Origin: Suillus spraguei
Taxonomy: Eukaryota > Basidiomycota > Agaricomycetes > Boletales > Suillaceae
DNA length: 64,000 bases
Assembly: GCA_016800925.1 (NCBI GenBank)
Contig: JABCPU010000020.1
Location: 1-64,000 of the forward strand
Direction of reading: 5' to 3'
Program-made: the position numbers and the translations under genes
Shown here: positions 46,658-59,465 of the stretch, piece after piece
How the letters are laid out: each line of letters starts with the position of its first letter
Position numbering within the stretch: position 1 is the stretch's first letter
Notes under the pieces: generated by a model
Database searches by the model: none
Told to the model about the DNA's origin: nothing
The model's input: the letters and a program-made list of their open reading frames with translations, nothing else

Positions 46658-47546
46658 CCTATCGAACCTCGCGTTCACAAATGCGAACCGGTAAGCTCAC
46701 CGTCGCCCCCATTCGTATAGATGGGTCGAAAGATCCGTCGAGAATTGTGCCAACCGTCAACGGTAGGAACGCGCGTCGGACCAGAAGAGGAGCTCTAAAG
46801 CCACCCCTGATGATTGGTGACAGATCGCGGCACGTTGCAATTACGCAGAAAGGACAACGACACGGTCGAATCAAGACTCACATAATTGATATGAATAACA
46901 GCAGGGATATCAGAGAAAGAACTGAGGACTTTGTAGGGAGACATAAGCCAACCATCAACGGTAGGAACGTGCGCTGGGCCAGAAGAGGACTTTATAGCCA
47001 CCCCTGATGATTGGTGACAGTTCGCAGCACGTTGCAATCATGCAAAGAAGACGGTGGAATCAAGACTCACATCATCGATACGAAATTATAACGTTCAGCA
47101 GGGCTATCAGAGAAAAATCCGAGGGCTTTGTATAAGGAGACACAAGTAGTCAAAAACTAACAGATCAGAACAATTCCAGCCTATGCTTCGGAAGCAAACA
47201 TGTTTAGGGCCGGAGTTAAGCCATTTCTGCCAATATTGAATATTGAAATTTGAAAGATGAGCTTGCACCGAAAACTTACTGCTGCCGTAGCGGGACCACA
47301 GGCTTTACCAACAAGATAAGTACCAGGCCTTTTCACGGCCCAATCGATTTGGCATGCCTCACACCGTGACCGCATTAGAACCATCGCTGGATGAATGTTG
47401 TTGTAGAACGAAGCAGCTTTTATTGCAAGTAGTACTGTCCGTCGTCCGAGCATATCTGAAGACTGACGATTCGGTCAAGGACTGCCAGAATGCAGACAAC
47501 ACTACGAGCACCATCGGCAAGTTGATCCATGGAGTCATTTATTAGA
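46658..47546. repeat. right copy of the direct repeat, with truncated hydrolase 3' end
   Basis: It repeats the left copy (43637-44188). Its first part is itself doubled: one unit at about 46658-46940 and a second, shorter one at about 46950-47150, both carrying CCACCCCTGATGATTGGTGACAG-type sequence. Its end (about 47418-47546) matches the last 40-odd codons of the neighbouring hydrolase gene plus flank. It is therefore the scar of a lost second gene copy. Confidence 0.8.
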
Positions 47547-48157
47547 ATTTGCCAGAGGCTGCCAGGCTATATCATCCGGTATTTTTTTTTTCGCAATACA
47601 ATTGTTTTCGCTTGTACTATATTCCCCAGTTGATGTTTGTGATATTGTATATACAATATATCGACTCGGAACCACAGGAATATACTGGGAATGTACGCTA
47701 TACAAAGACACTCATCTTGGAGTCGCTAGAAATCTACGATCAGTCTCATCTTTCTTCGCAAATCGACATGATTGTTGTGCATACTTCCTCCGTTTTCCGT
47801 AGGTATGGTTAAGACCGTTTCTCACTTGGAACGTTCAACCTTGTAATGAGTTGTATTCCAGAGGATGGTCAAGAGCAATAGATATTGTTACCCACATAGT
47901 GTACCCTGATAACAACTCAGTTCCAACCCAACACCAAAGTATGTATATCGTACATTCTCCGTTCGTATTACCATCGCAAACATGACAGGACGTAACAGTG
48001 GGGCGTGCGTATCGTATGAAGAGAAAGGGGGAAAGGGTCTACATGCTTTTTACGACACAGCCGGTATTGTGGCTATATGCAGGGTTAATAATTGCGGAAT
48101 TGCTGAATGTGATAAAAGTCTGGAAATTCTATCGTGCATCTAGGACCCAGAAGGGCA
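47547..48157. other. intergenic, no supported gene
   Basis: Region downstream of the desaturase. Open frames here are short and lack motifs. A run of nine T lies near 47583. Confidence 0.5.
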
Positions 48158-49899
48158 TCATCCAAGGAGACCCTCCCCATCGGAGTGGGCTGCGGAGCTG
48201 TAGCCGCTGCCGCCGATCTCATTGTATCGTGCAATGCGGAGACGCTGGCTTGGGGGAATGACCTTGTCTTCAAGGCCATGTGGAGCCCCACCACGCAGAA
48301 CGCCAACACGCTTCATCGCAAGGAGCTGCAGAAGGTATTAGTCAAGACATAGTGGTGCGACGGGTAGAATATGCCTCACGTTATGTGCGGCGTTACTATG
48401 GTCATAAACACCTCCAAAAAATGCTGTTGTAGCATCTCGGCCAATGTTCTTCGTCAACAAGTGGCGGCCTCCGGGATGGTCGTCAAGGAAATCTGAAATA
48501 TCATGGATAAAGCCAGCAATGCAGATTACTGGACGACTCTTGGCTTGTTCAAGATCTACAAGTAATGTATTAAGAATACGTGTCATAGGCATACGCTGGG
48601 AAATACGCACAACTCTCCCAGGAGATGACAGGCAAGTCATTGTTATCAGAAGGCCATGACAGGGTCTCCTGGGTCGCGCGAAGACGCTTAAGTTGCATGG
48701 TAAGCTGACCTTTACGAACTTCATTGTCAGGGAAGGACTGGAGGACTTGCATGAGTGAATCATCCTAGCGTATTTGCAATACACACCTTCAGATGGCTTG
48801 CGAATCCAAGCTTCTGGCACGACCAAATGAACCACTTTGTAGGGTCATATTGGTACCACTTAATGGCATTGCGGTAGTCCATCGGGAACTGGTGGTGGAA
48901 GTTGTGGTAGCCTTCACCAATTGTGACGAGGGCAGTGACGAGGTGGTCGCGAGGACTGTGCTTATCATCGAACGGTGTTTCACCCAACCAATGAGCGAGC
49001 GAATTGACACAGAACGTGGACTATATGCGCGAGGTCAACGATTTATCAAATTAAAAGGCAACATCAAACGCACATGGTGAACAAAGCAAAGACGCAGAAG
49101 ACCGGCATATATGTAGCCACCCTGCCAGTCGCCCCAGCCAAGACCAGCCACAACAGTGGGGAAGAGGAAGCCCATAACCACGACGAGGGTCAGGTAGTAT
49201 TTGTGCTGCCACCTTACAACCTCGTTCTTTGTCAAGTCGCTAACATCAGCAACACCAGGCTTGCGACGGGGCTTAACAATCATCCACCCAATGTGAGACC
49301 ATAGAAGACCGCGGTGTGCATTGTATGGGTCAAGGTCGGTATCGGTGTAACGATGGTGAGCACGGTGTCCTCGCGACCACCATTTAATAGAGCCTTCAAC
49401 TGCACCTGCACCAAAGAACGCAAGAGCGTACTGAAGAGGCTTCGACGCGTTGTATGAACGATGTGCCCATAGCCGGTGGTAACCAGCAGTGATACCTGAA
49501 ATTATGATAAGACAACAGATTCGAGGGCAAATATCAAAACTCACCGAGGCCGGTCATGTAGTAGTATACTACTGACCAAACGGCAGTCTCCCATCGAAGG
49601 CGGGTGTAGTACGAGCCGGCGAGACCTAGAATGGGCGTACCGACGAGGATTGCAACGTGCAACCAGTTCAACTCCTTGTACCAGTTGTCCCAAGAGATTG
49701 GAGGAAGAGATTTTTGGTGCTTGAGGGTGTATGACACGTAGTTATCAGGAATATTAGCGTCAGCAGGGACGTGCTCGGGATCCTCAATAAACTTCTTTGA
49801 GGGCTGCGAGGTAGCGCTGCCATTAAGTTTCGGAGTTATAGGGGGAGTAAGAGTCTCCATCGACGCAGGCGTCGAGCGAACTGGGGGAATGGACGACAT
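48158..49899 (-). CDS. OLE1: Delta-9 (stearoyl-CoA) fatty acid desaturase with cytochrome b5 domain (493 aa)
   Basis: Six exons: 49899-49545, 49495-49074, 49020-48787, 48737-48611, 48555-48380, 48325-48158, totalling 494 codons. The ER membrane enzyme puts the first double bond into palmitoyl- and stearoyl-CoA. The three histidine boxes are present: HRLWAH at 125-130, HRAHH at 162-166 and HNFHH at 298-302. Four hydrophobic segments (two before box 1, two between boxes 2 and 3) anchor it. The C-terminal fused cytochrome b5 domain has the heme motif HPGG at 406-409 and a second His further on in DHSNAAHN, the fungal arrangement. Length close to yeast Ole1 (510 aa). Intact. Confidence 0.96.
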
Positions 49900-51174
49900 G
49901 AATGAACGTGGTCAAGAAGAAAAAGACGGAGCGACGAACGAGCATTTATTTGGCGCAAATTCTTTGGGGTTGGAGATAATTTGATTTGGTATTATTAACG
50001 CGCGAAAATATTACACCATAATATTGACACGAATATTTATACCTAAATGACGTATCATTTTTTCCCCAATTTTTGTCTTTTCTGCAACAATTTTCCAATG
50101 CGAGGGACGCGCTGAGACGCGTGAAGGGAGCAAAACTAGGTCGTCTAAGTGATTGAGGCATTCTGAAATTGCAGCCAATCATTCGATGCGCCAACCGTTG
50201 GGGGGAGGATTGCACCAAAATTAGGTGAGACCTAATGATTCCGAATCAAAAGTAGCATAGCCGGATTCCACAGCGTTCTATAGGAAAAAAAGGTTGTCAG
50301 CTCTCTCATGCCGTCTCTTACACTGCATGCGGCTCGCAAGCTACTATATCCTTTAAGCTTCGAGCTTTGCTTCCGGGCGCTTGAACCCTACTTTCCCATT
50401 TTTTTGGCCTTGCGCAGTTCACCGAGCCATGCGTCAGAATCACAGCTTACGACTCATCACGGACACGGTTTATCCCCAGTCATACTATTTACCTCGAATG
50501 GTATAGCAAAGTGGTATGGTCAAGAGTCTGGACACCGAGCCTTATGTGCAGCGCCCGCAGCCCACGGCGACTCGGGATATAATACTTCGTGATATTCGCT
50601 TGCGAGATAGCGGGGAGATTTTTGAGCTACGCGTGAGTAAGTGTGATATCTGCTTACTGCTTGGCAGGACTAATTATAAGTATAGGGGTTAATAATCATT
50701 CTCAATCGTAACACGAGCATGTAGCTGTTTCAAGAGCATTAGCCACGTTAATAAACAGCTGTGCATCATGCATCGTGGCTTGCACTCATTGGCTGTCTCC
50801 AGGGTTTCTCTATACTGTGGTATTTTCGACTGGAGCCTTGTCCATGCGCTTGTACCGTAGGATTATCGGATGGGTGCGGCAACGCTTCGGCAAGAGCTCG
50901 GACTTTGCACATTTAACAAAAATTTCTAATTCAAGTCTCGAGTTCTGGCACTTTTCTCACCACATAATCGCGCAAATCACTATCGTACGTCCGAATCAGT
51001 AATTATAAGGCGTCACCGTCGAATTAGCAGATATTGATATCGCGGCAGTCCAACCATAGGTGTACGGTCATTAGGTCCTACCGTGACCTAAAGCATCGCG
51101 CTGGTGTTGCATCTCGCCGTGCGATGGCGTAAAATCTGTATGGATCAGATCTCAAGGCTGATGACATGCGCGAA

Positions 51175-51196
51175 GGGGATGGGGATGGGGATGGGG
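51175..51196 (+). repeat. (GGGGAT)n run, potential G-quadruplex
   Basis: Four runs of GGGG at 51175, 51181, 51187 and 51193, each separated by AT. This fits the G4 consensus with 2-nt loops. Confidence 0.7.
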
Positions 51197-52834
51197 ACGA
51201 GGATATACTGGAGGAGTTCAGCCTCACGCAGACCTCGGGGATGAAGCAGAGGGAGCAACCCACCATGGTTGATGCAGGGCGTGAGCTATCAGCTCTATCT
51301 GCTCCAGCTCCCAGCATGTACGCCCCGCTCTGCCAGCATGGCTGCCAAGTGCGTACCAGCAGCTGCGTGAACATTTTGTTTGTGAGATGAAAAAGAAGAA
51401 GAAGAATAATAATTCTTCCCATCTACCCACATGCCAAGACGATGATCAACAAACCTTTTTCGACGGACCTGAGAATCATTTTCTGGTCGCCAAATCAACA
51501 TTTCAACTGACTCCTGGTCTCGGGCAGTAAAAAGTTGTGCTGTGAAGATGCGCCAGATCCAGGTATGTGTATTCACATGACGAAGATGCCGAACGACTGT
51601 ATTCTGCCATAGCAACGCGCTAACCTAGCCTGGGAAACACAGGTCGAAGCAACACAGCCAACGCAGCCATATCTGTAGCGTGCTTGATTCATGTTCGTGG
51701 AGTCGTTCAACCAACTTAACCTCAAGTCCAATTTATTCATTAGAACCCTTGCTATGATACATATACTAGCTTTACATCTAAAAACTTATCTTATACTGCC
51801 GCGATTCAAGCCCCGACGACGATCCGGAAGAGCCGTCGTCTAGATCCTTTTCCCCAACCTGGGTATACTTCTCCGTAGATAGGTCATTGGCCTGCCCTAA
51901 TCGTTGGGTCCTATCGCAGGGTGCGCAATCGCGCGGACAGACCATGTACTCCTGTTTATTAGGCTTAGGAAGGAGCGTACCTACGTAGAACTAGAAGTAC
52001 AAGCAGTAGGGGCAGCGGCAAGCCCCCTGACGAGAGCCTTTCGCAGGGTTCGAAACTGCTATCCTCTGCTCAACCTCACTGCACCCTATCCTAGGAGACG
52101 GTGGACAGGAGAGCTGAGTAGAGGATACGGTCGGCCTAGTACGTTCGTAACGTAGACTAAAATCTGTGCTCGCAAGCTCACTCAGATGACCAACCATCCG
52201 ATCAGCCTACAATATGGCTAGTACTCAAAACGCATCTTTGATCGCCGATATCGCACCGTATTTATTCACGTGATATTTGAGGTCTACTTTAATTTGAAGG
52301 CGTCCTAAATCTATTTCTGAAACATTCTGGAGTGGATTCTACGGGGCTACGCACTCGGGGCTTCTCGGGTCATAGCTTAGTCAGCACGTAGACATGATTC
52401 CGGCCTTGCTCCTAGTCCACCGCCGACTCGCGCAATTCGCAATGTGCCTGCTTCTCGGAAACTGTTGTGGCGTCAAACGGCATCCTATGACAATGCTCGC
52501 CCTACCGACTAAACCACGCACCTCCTCCACCTGCCACCTCACCAGTGAATCATATTACGTCGTATTTCCTTCCACGTACTGATGCAATGTAACGTAGCAT
52601 CGCGATACTTCGGAAGCAGGCGTGTACCTCGATAGTTTATATCATATATGCACCCACAGCATGTGACTCACTACAAACGCCGATACAGCACCATACTGGA
52701 AGATGACGATCGCATGTGTGATGGATCTGCGTGGACAGGAATGGAAACATAATTAAACTGAAAGTAGGCCAAGGAACGGAACGAAACGAAACGAGGGACT
52801 CGACATATATCAAGGGTTCTGCCACATGCTAACG

Positions 52835-53256
52835 GACTGTCCTCTGATATGGAGCGCGGAAACAGTTGCCTTGAAACCCAGCTAGGTAGTCTCTTGTAGG
52901 TGGCGATCGGTGACCTGCGCCTAGTGGTAGCCCGGCAGGATACAATTTGACCATAAAGGATTGAGCTGGTCATAGATACATATACTGACTGACTGTCCAC
53001 TGATATGAGGGGCGGAAACAGTTAAACTCAGCTAGACAGTCTACTGTAGATGGTGATCGATGACTTGAGCTAGTGGTAGTTCGGCAGGGCACACATTGAC
53101 CATAACGGATCATGGTGACTGACTGTCCTCTGATAGGAGGCGCGGAAACAGTTATCTTGAAATCCAGCTAGATAATCTCCTGTAGATGGCGATCGGCGAC
53201 CGAGCTAGTGATACCTCTGCAAGACACAATTTGACCATAGCGGGTTAAGTTGGTGA
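52835..53256. repeat. tandem repeat, three units of about 130-156 bp
   Basis: Units start at 52835, 52991 and 53121 with GACTGTCC(A/T)CTGATA. They share GCGGAAACAGTT or a close form, then GATGGCGATCG or close forms, and a TTGACCATA end. Non-coding. Confidence 0.75.
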
Positions 53257-54509
53257 TAAGAACATACTAATCAAGGATAGGTGACCACTGGAACGTCATA
53301 CAAGAGGGTCCTGTGGAGTAAAGGACCACGACCAGCAGCAAACAGGGAAGCACGAGGTCCATTATCACGCAAGAATGGATAGGTGGCGAGACAAGACAAG
53401 AATGAAGCTGATTTTGTACTGGGTGACAAGTTTGAGAAAGAGCCAGCACGACAGCGGTCCCTAGTAGTAACTGCCGAGGCAGCTGAAGGTCTGCTGACAA
53501 ACATTATGATATAGGAACGAAGGACGCGTTGAAGCTTCGGAATACGTCTTTGTTCCTTGAGACAATATGTATGCATGACGATGATCGTGTTGCTGCCAAC
53601 TTGAAGCTTGACGAGTTGCCACCTGAATCTGCCAGGTAAAGAGTCAAGAACGAATCTGTGTGAGGTCCAAAGATGGGTTCGGCCGCCTGACCTGACCATT
53701 ACTAAACCAAAAAGAGTGCCGCTGCGGATGTAGGAGAACGGCTGCCGCTAACCATATCAAAGAAAGATGCCTGCGGAGCCGTTGAAGTGTACCGTTTTTC
53801 AAACGACGCCGACGGGCACGGCAGTGAGCTCACTACCGCCACTTCAGTTGTTGGTTGATTGATTAGGCAAAAAAGTAGGATAAGATCTTTGAAAAAGAGG
53901 TTGATTAAGAGCAGGACAAGTCTGGTTAGATGAGATACCGATATACCGGAGACATGTTATCGGCGGAGAGAGATAGTTCGGCAGATACCATGGCGCAAGA
54001 GACAATGTGCATGAAAGGAACCGTGCTTGGCATAACGGAGGCAAATCAAGATTGAAAACATAATCGCGGAATTGAAAAAAAAGGATATTATGCCGCTGCA
54101 CCTGGGCATAATATTTTGCCTGATCGGTACTATCGTATACCTGTGCGGCGTGGAATCTTGGCTATGACTAGGGACATCTTTGGCAACGGGTTAAGAGGCG
54201 TCGAGGCCCTCACCTCACACGGACGTCAATGGGTGAGTAATAGCTCACAGGTTAATAGTTGGTAATGAATTAGTATAGACGCTAGCGGGTAGGCACATGT
54301 AAAACAGGAAGTGAGAAGCACGCTGATGGTAAGGATAGTCAATTTTTTTGACAGGAACAAGATGGGATCAAGTCACAAGTCCATGGGTCCGGAACATAGG
54401 GTGTACCGCCGATCCCTAATTCCGTACGTCTATATACCACTTTTGTACCTTTTAGTGTGACTAAATATCACGTTTCTCTCTAGTCTTTACCTCCCATCTT
54501 ATCATTCTC

Positions 54510-56554
54510 ATGCCTTCCTCAAAACGACAAAGAGTCTCAGACGACGATCCTCTCACCAGAGCACTCGCTCCTCCTACTTATGAAACTCCTGCAGAACGAG
54601 ACGAGCGACTCGCAGCCGAACTAGAAGCAAAGCGCGTTTCAGATGCAATTGATGACGAGCTCAACAAACAACGTATCTCTGACAAGAAAGGTCCTAAAGC
54701 AATCAAGATACTCCTCCTAGGTCCGCTCTTACTAGCCTTTAACTCTTCAAACTTCCCATTAATCGTGTCCTCCAGGTCAAAGCGAGTCCGGTCAGTCCTA
54801 TACAGCTTTCTCTCTCCTCTTGGCTCACCCGGTAGCTTCCAGGCAAATCGACAACGCTGAAAAGTAAGGTCACTTTCTATTTATGGTCAGACTACAATTT
54901 ACCTTCATTTGGGTACATTACAGACTTCCAACTCATGAATTCTCCTAAAGTGAGTGCATTAATCTCCGGCGCATTGTCCTGAACCGCAATATATTCTATC
55001 AGGCCTTTCGCTCAGAGCGTGCTTCCTGGCGAGCCGTCATCCAACTCAATGTCGTCCAATCTATCCACGCTATCTTGGATCTAATGTCCAGAGCCCATTC
55101 CTCAGCACACAATCCTTCATCTCAACAACCCTCCAAGGAATATCCTCCGCTCAGCCCAGATCATTTGAAGCTCAAGATGCGCCTAGCTCCATTACTACAA
55201 GTCGAGGCCGCGTTAATGAAGAAACTTTTACCCAATGGCTATGTTCAACCCTCAAATTTAGCTGATTCTACTCTCCGGCAAGAAATCAGCGTCAACTCTT
55301 CCGCGGGCTGGAAGAACACCTTCAATCGGCTAATGGGTCGAAACAGTTGTGACAGTGCAGATCTAATCGACTGGTCAGACCCGGATGACCCCGGCGTAGT
55401 TCTCAACGCTTGCGCAGAAGATATGAAGCACCTTTGGACAGATCCTACCATTCAGAAATTGATGGAGGTCGAGAAGATGAGACCGGAAGAGATGGCTGGC
55501 TTGTACGTTTTTGATTAATCATCTCATATCTCGCTCTCATGACCTTACAGCTTCCTTGATGCACTGGATCGTGTGACTTCACCGCGGTACATACCCACTG
55601 ATGGTGACTGAATTGGTTCTTGATAGCATATAATTGACCCTTATTTGAAATTTAGATGATGTTTTACGTGCACGGCTAAAGACCCTTGGAGTGTCAGAAC
55701 ATCGATTTAATATGAAAACAGGTTTGCGCCACAATGTCTTTTCTATTGCATTTCGCTGATTATGCACTAGGTCCCATGGGTTCGCCTATGAGTCACGACT
55801 GGCGCGTGTTCGATGTGGGTGGTCAGAGATCACTGGTGAGTACTCGTGATATATCGTGTCAACAGGGCCTTGGCTTAGCTGCCTTTTTCGTAGAGAGCCG
55901 CATGGGTCCCATACTTCGATGACATGAACGCCATCATTTTCCTCGCTCCCATAAGCTGCTTTGACCAGGTTCTCCAAGAAGACCCATCCGTAAATAGATT
56001 GGTACGCCTTATCTCCTCCCCCTGTTTTTTGGGCTTATTCTTTGTGGCAGGCTGATTCTTTCCTTCTCTGGAAGGCAATCGTGTCTAATCCCCTGCTGAA
56101 AAAGACAGAGCTGATACTGTTTCTAAATAAATGCGATATCCTTCGTGCGAAACTCGCATCAGGCATTCGGTTGGCTGATTATATCGTCAGCTACGGAAGT
56201 CGGCCGAATGACTTTGAGAGTGCTAGTCAATGCAAGTCATATCCTCTGCTGTCAAGTTAACTACCTGACGCCTCGTCTTGTCAGATCTAAAGAAGAAATT
56301 CGCTGGTCTGTTAAAAGAACATTCTCCCGAGCGACTATACTACTTCCATCTTACATCTGTAACTGTGAGATCTTTAGCGATTGTCCATGAGCACTCGTGG
56401 TAACCAAGCTTCTCTTGCAGGACACAAAATCGACAACATATATCCTCGAGAACGGTGTGTAAATGTCTTAGCTTCGATCTTCCGATATTGACTATTAACA
56501 GTGCAAGATGTTCTCGTCCGCGACAACCTGAGAAGAAGCGCGCTTGTAGCCTAA
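54510..56554 (+). CDS. non-canonical G-protein alpha subunit (470 aa)
   Basis: Thirteen exons: 54510-54720, 54776-54790, 54843-54863, 54924-54949, 55003-55502, 55551-55603, 55656-55721, 55771-55835, 55894-56001, 56051-56231, 56285-56364, 56421-56454, 56502-56554, totalling 471 codons with all phases matching. Visible are the P-loop GQSESGKS (71-78), the G3 motif DVGGQ (312-316), NKCD (381-384) and a TSVTDT in place of TCAT. It lacks an MGxxxS myristoylation start and has a charged 60-residue N-terminal extension. The helical domain is enlarged by a polar loop. Switch I reads RFNMKTG rather than RVKTTG, so GTPase kinetics may differ. Such divergent G-alpha genes are numerous in Agaricomycetes. 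Exons 2 and 3 are 15 and 21 nt. Intron 56232-56284 has a GC donor. Confidence 0.9.
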
Positions 56555-57402
56555 TATCGGATACCTTTCGTCCCTACTTTCCAAGACCTGAGATACCTGC
56601 ACGGAAATCCCACGACCTCCCGCAGCCCTAATACCTATGCCTGTGACTATGTTGTATGCATCAGCCGTTGTCATTCTCGGCTTTATTTGTCGCAGATGTA
56701 CTTATATACCTCAGGGATACTTTAGATTCACCCCATCCTACATGCTTCTCTGCGCAGCGTGTGGCTAGGCTCTCTTTCCTCTGGGGGTAGTGGATATTAG
56801 TACAGGAACTTCCCAGGAAGTTGTACTCCCACTCTCGAATCGCTGTTCATAAGCATTTGTCATGTTAGTACCTGTTACAGGCGTTTACTACGAATTGGAC
56901 TACTACAAATAATTTGAATATAATTGGTGCATGGATTTATTGAAATAGGCTTTGAAACTCATGCCAGTCAGGTTTTCTGCTGATGGCCGCCCATTTAAAT
57001 AAACAAGTAGACCTAATTATTTTTCAGATATGATGCCCTAACAAGTACAGCAGACGATGACGCAACGACTTATCTTGCGCCCTTCGACAACCACTACCGC
57101 CAATTGTTCATATATATACCTACATGCGCGCTCAGAGATACCACACCTAATCGTTACTAAGTGTACTCTGGGAATCCCATACGCTCTCCCACTTATCTGC
57201 TGTCCGAACTCTCCCAGTATGGTCGTCCCCTCCCCGTGACGACCTTCCAAGCGGCCACTTTCATGGAGGCTAACCACGTCACATGCGAAACAAGCTTGTT
57301 GCATGGTTTTTTGTCCCACCTGCCAAACGTTACACGTGTTGAAACGTTGAAGTAGCAACAGAAGAGCTCTCAGTCGTACCAAGTCAAAGTGAGGTTTTCA
57401 AC
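56555..57402. other. intergenic, upstream region of the carboxypeptidase pair
   Basis: It carries one arm (56662-56847) of an inverted repeat shared with 60355-60522. From about 56925 it has a promoter-proximal stretch directly repeated upstream of the second carboxypeptidase gene (about 60531 onward; shared TTGGTGCATGGATTTATTGA). No gene. Confidence 0.6.
56662..56847 (+). repeat. inverted-repeat arm A
   Basis: Matches the reverse complement of 60355-60522, for example CTCGGCTTTATTTGTCGCAG here against CTGCGACAAATAAAGCCGAG there. It lies just downstream of the G-alpha stop. Confidence 0.8.
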
Positions 57403-59315
57403 ATGACGAAGGTCCTCAGTCTTCTTCGTCTTGCTTGCAATCCTCGCAGGGACAGAGAATGCACAAGTTTTTCTTGGTAGGGACTAGCCATATCCGAGAC
57501 GCCGTAGAAGGGGGCGAGGATGAAGTCCATCAATGGATTGAAGACGGGAAGCAGTTCATCAAGCAACACGGTCTAACCTGTTAGCCATATCCAGTTGATC
57601 TGGTTTACCCTCACAGAAATAAACACCAGACGAGCTGGTTCAACACCCTCGATTTGGGGACCACCAGCTCAGGGTTACGGAGCCCAAACTATGCGACCCT
57701 TCGGTGCAACAGCACTCCGGCTACCTCGATATCGCCGACAACAAGCATCTGTTCTTCTGGTCCGTGATGCTATTTTTTTTCTTCTGTCATTTTGGATTAT
57801 GAATCTTGTTTGGTCTTAGGTTCTTTGAGTCGCGTAACTCTCCGGAAGATGCGCCCCTTATGATGTGGCTTCACGGCGGCCCGGGATGTAGCTCGTCTAT
57901 TGGCCTTTTGTTAGAGGCTGGTCCTTGTAGTATTGCTGACGAGGGCGCTGGCACGACGTTTAACCCGCATAGCTGGAATACCTATGCGAACATCATCTTC
58001 ATTGATCAGCCTGTTAAGTTGGGTATTCGTACTCTGATGATGGCAGTTTTGTCGGCTCTAGCCCCGTTGCTGGGAAGGATGTCTATGCTTTCATGCAACT
58101 CTTCCTCAACCGCTTTCCCAAATACGCCACTCAACCTTTCCATATTGTTGGAGAGAGTTATGGCGGTACCTACGGTCCGAATATTGCGAATATCATCTAC
58201 ACCGAGAACCAACAGCTTCCTCTTGAGCCCGACGCTAATATCGTCAAGATCAACCTTGCCTCTGTCATGTTAGGCAATGGGATGACCGACGCCTACGTTC
58301 AAGTGGCGTCGATACCTGATTATCTCTGCGAAGGACCATACCCGATCTACCGTAACCCCAAGGGTCCAGAATGCACTGCTTTGAGGACCAAAGTACCGCC
58401 TTGTCAAAGGCTGATCGAAGCTTGTCGCGAATCTAACACTCCTGCGACCTGCGCAGTTGCTACGACGTATTGCAACACTCAGTTTTATGCTCCCATGTAC
58501 CGTATGTTCCTCTGTTACGAGATCTAATCGCACATGAACTCGCCCTTCAGAATCCGGTCTCAACCCTTATGATGCGCGTGTCAAATGCAACCGTGAGATA
58601 GACGGCCCTCTATACTACCGTCAGATGGGTTGGATCGAGACTTATCTGAACGATCCTGAAGTCAAAGCTGCTCTTGGTGTGAATCCGCAGCGCAACTTCG
58701 AGTGCTGCAGTGGGCCTGTCCATCAGGCATTCATGCTTGAGGGTGATCCTATGCACGATACACCGCTGTTACTCACGGATGTGGTCAACAATGGTATCAG
58801 GCTGCTGGTCTATGCTGGTAACGCGGGTGAGGCTAAACCTTTTATCGTACCAGCGCATTTCTAACGCCATTCTTACTTAGATATGATGTGCAATTACATG
58901 GTGCGTGTGTCATCCTTTGGGTTTGTTTGTCATGAGCTCACGTATATTTTAGGGCAACGAACGTTGGGTGGAACAACTGAACAGTGTCTTCTTTGACGAG
59001 TTCTCTGCGGCCAGGCCCGAGCTGTGGATAACGATGAGTTCTGGAGAGGTCATGGGGACTGTCCGATCTGCGGTGGCGGTGGAACTGGCGCTGGAAATGT
59101 CGCTTTCGTTACTGTTTACGAAGCTGGGTGAGGAATTCCATACCTTCTCCTGCGCTTCGATGATTAACTAATCTGCTCAGGCACATGGTTCCTCACGACC
59201 AACCTGAGGCCGCCTTGGTGAGTGATGGATACCAAGTATCCAGGTCCATTCGCTCATACGTACACAGGAGATGATGGGGAGGTGGATAAGGGATATCCCG
59301 CTCACGTCGCATTAA
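57403..59315 (+). pseudogene. S10 serine carboxypeptidase pseudogene (tandem copy 1)
   Basis: Collinear with the copy at 60863-62865, with the same intron positions. Exon 1 (from 57403) is damaged: the signal-peptide frame is shifted, and part of the region after VFLG is lost with stops. Further single-base losses occur near 58015 (before the GYSYS-type segment) and near 59070 (Gly-rich segment). Conserved pieces remain: [16 protein letters not shown], the nucleophile box [36 protein letters not shown] and HMVPHDQPEAAL. With at least three frame breaks it cannot make the enzyme. The 3' end was placed at the TAA matching the paralogue's last exon. Confidence 0.85.
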
Positions 59316-59465
59316 CTTGAGTCGAACGTTCATCACCTGATGCGCCTTGTAATATTAGATAATGGGCCTTACTTATTGCACCTGTGAGCACCTGACACTA
59401 GAGCCCTGATTGGACCGTTGGACAACCGCCGTGTCACGTATAACGAATGTTCGTCTGGAACGTCA

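Larger units (their letters stand above)
49900..54509. other. 4.6-kb gene-poor region with repeats
   Basis: It contains the upstream region of the desaturase, a G-run cluster at 51175-51196 and a three-unit tandem repeat at 52835-53256. A 58-codon minus-strand open frame (51951-51778) begins right after an acceptor-like CAG and ends at a stop, without ATG or family motif. No gene could be supported. A TATATA box at 54432-54437 precedes the G-alpha start by about 75 bp. Confidence 0.5.

Noticed and set aside
43637..47546. CRISPR-like or satellite array
   Set aside because: The repeats are long, few and gene-flanking, with no short regular spacers; a duplication scar explains them.
51078..51422. 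114-codon minus-strand frame with a Ser-Pro repeat
   Set aside because: The repeat simply reads through the (GGGGAT)n run, and there is no other support.
53271..53699. 142-codon minus-strand frame
   Set aside because: No motif, no plausible promoter or exon structure, and it abuts a non-coding tandem repeat.
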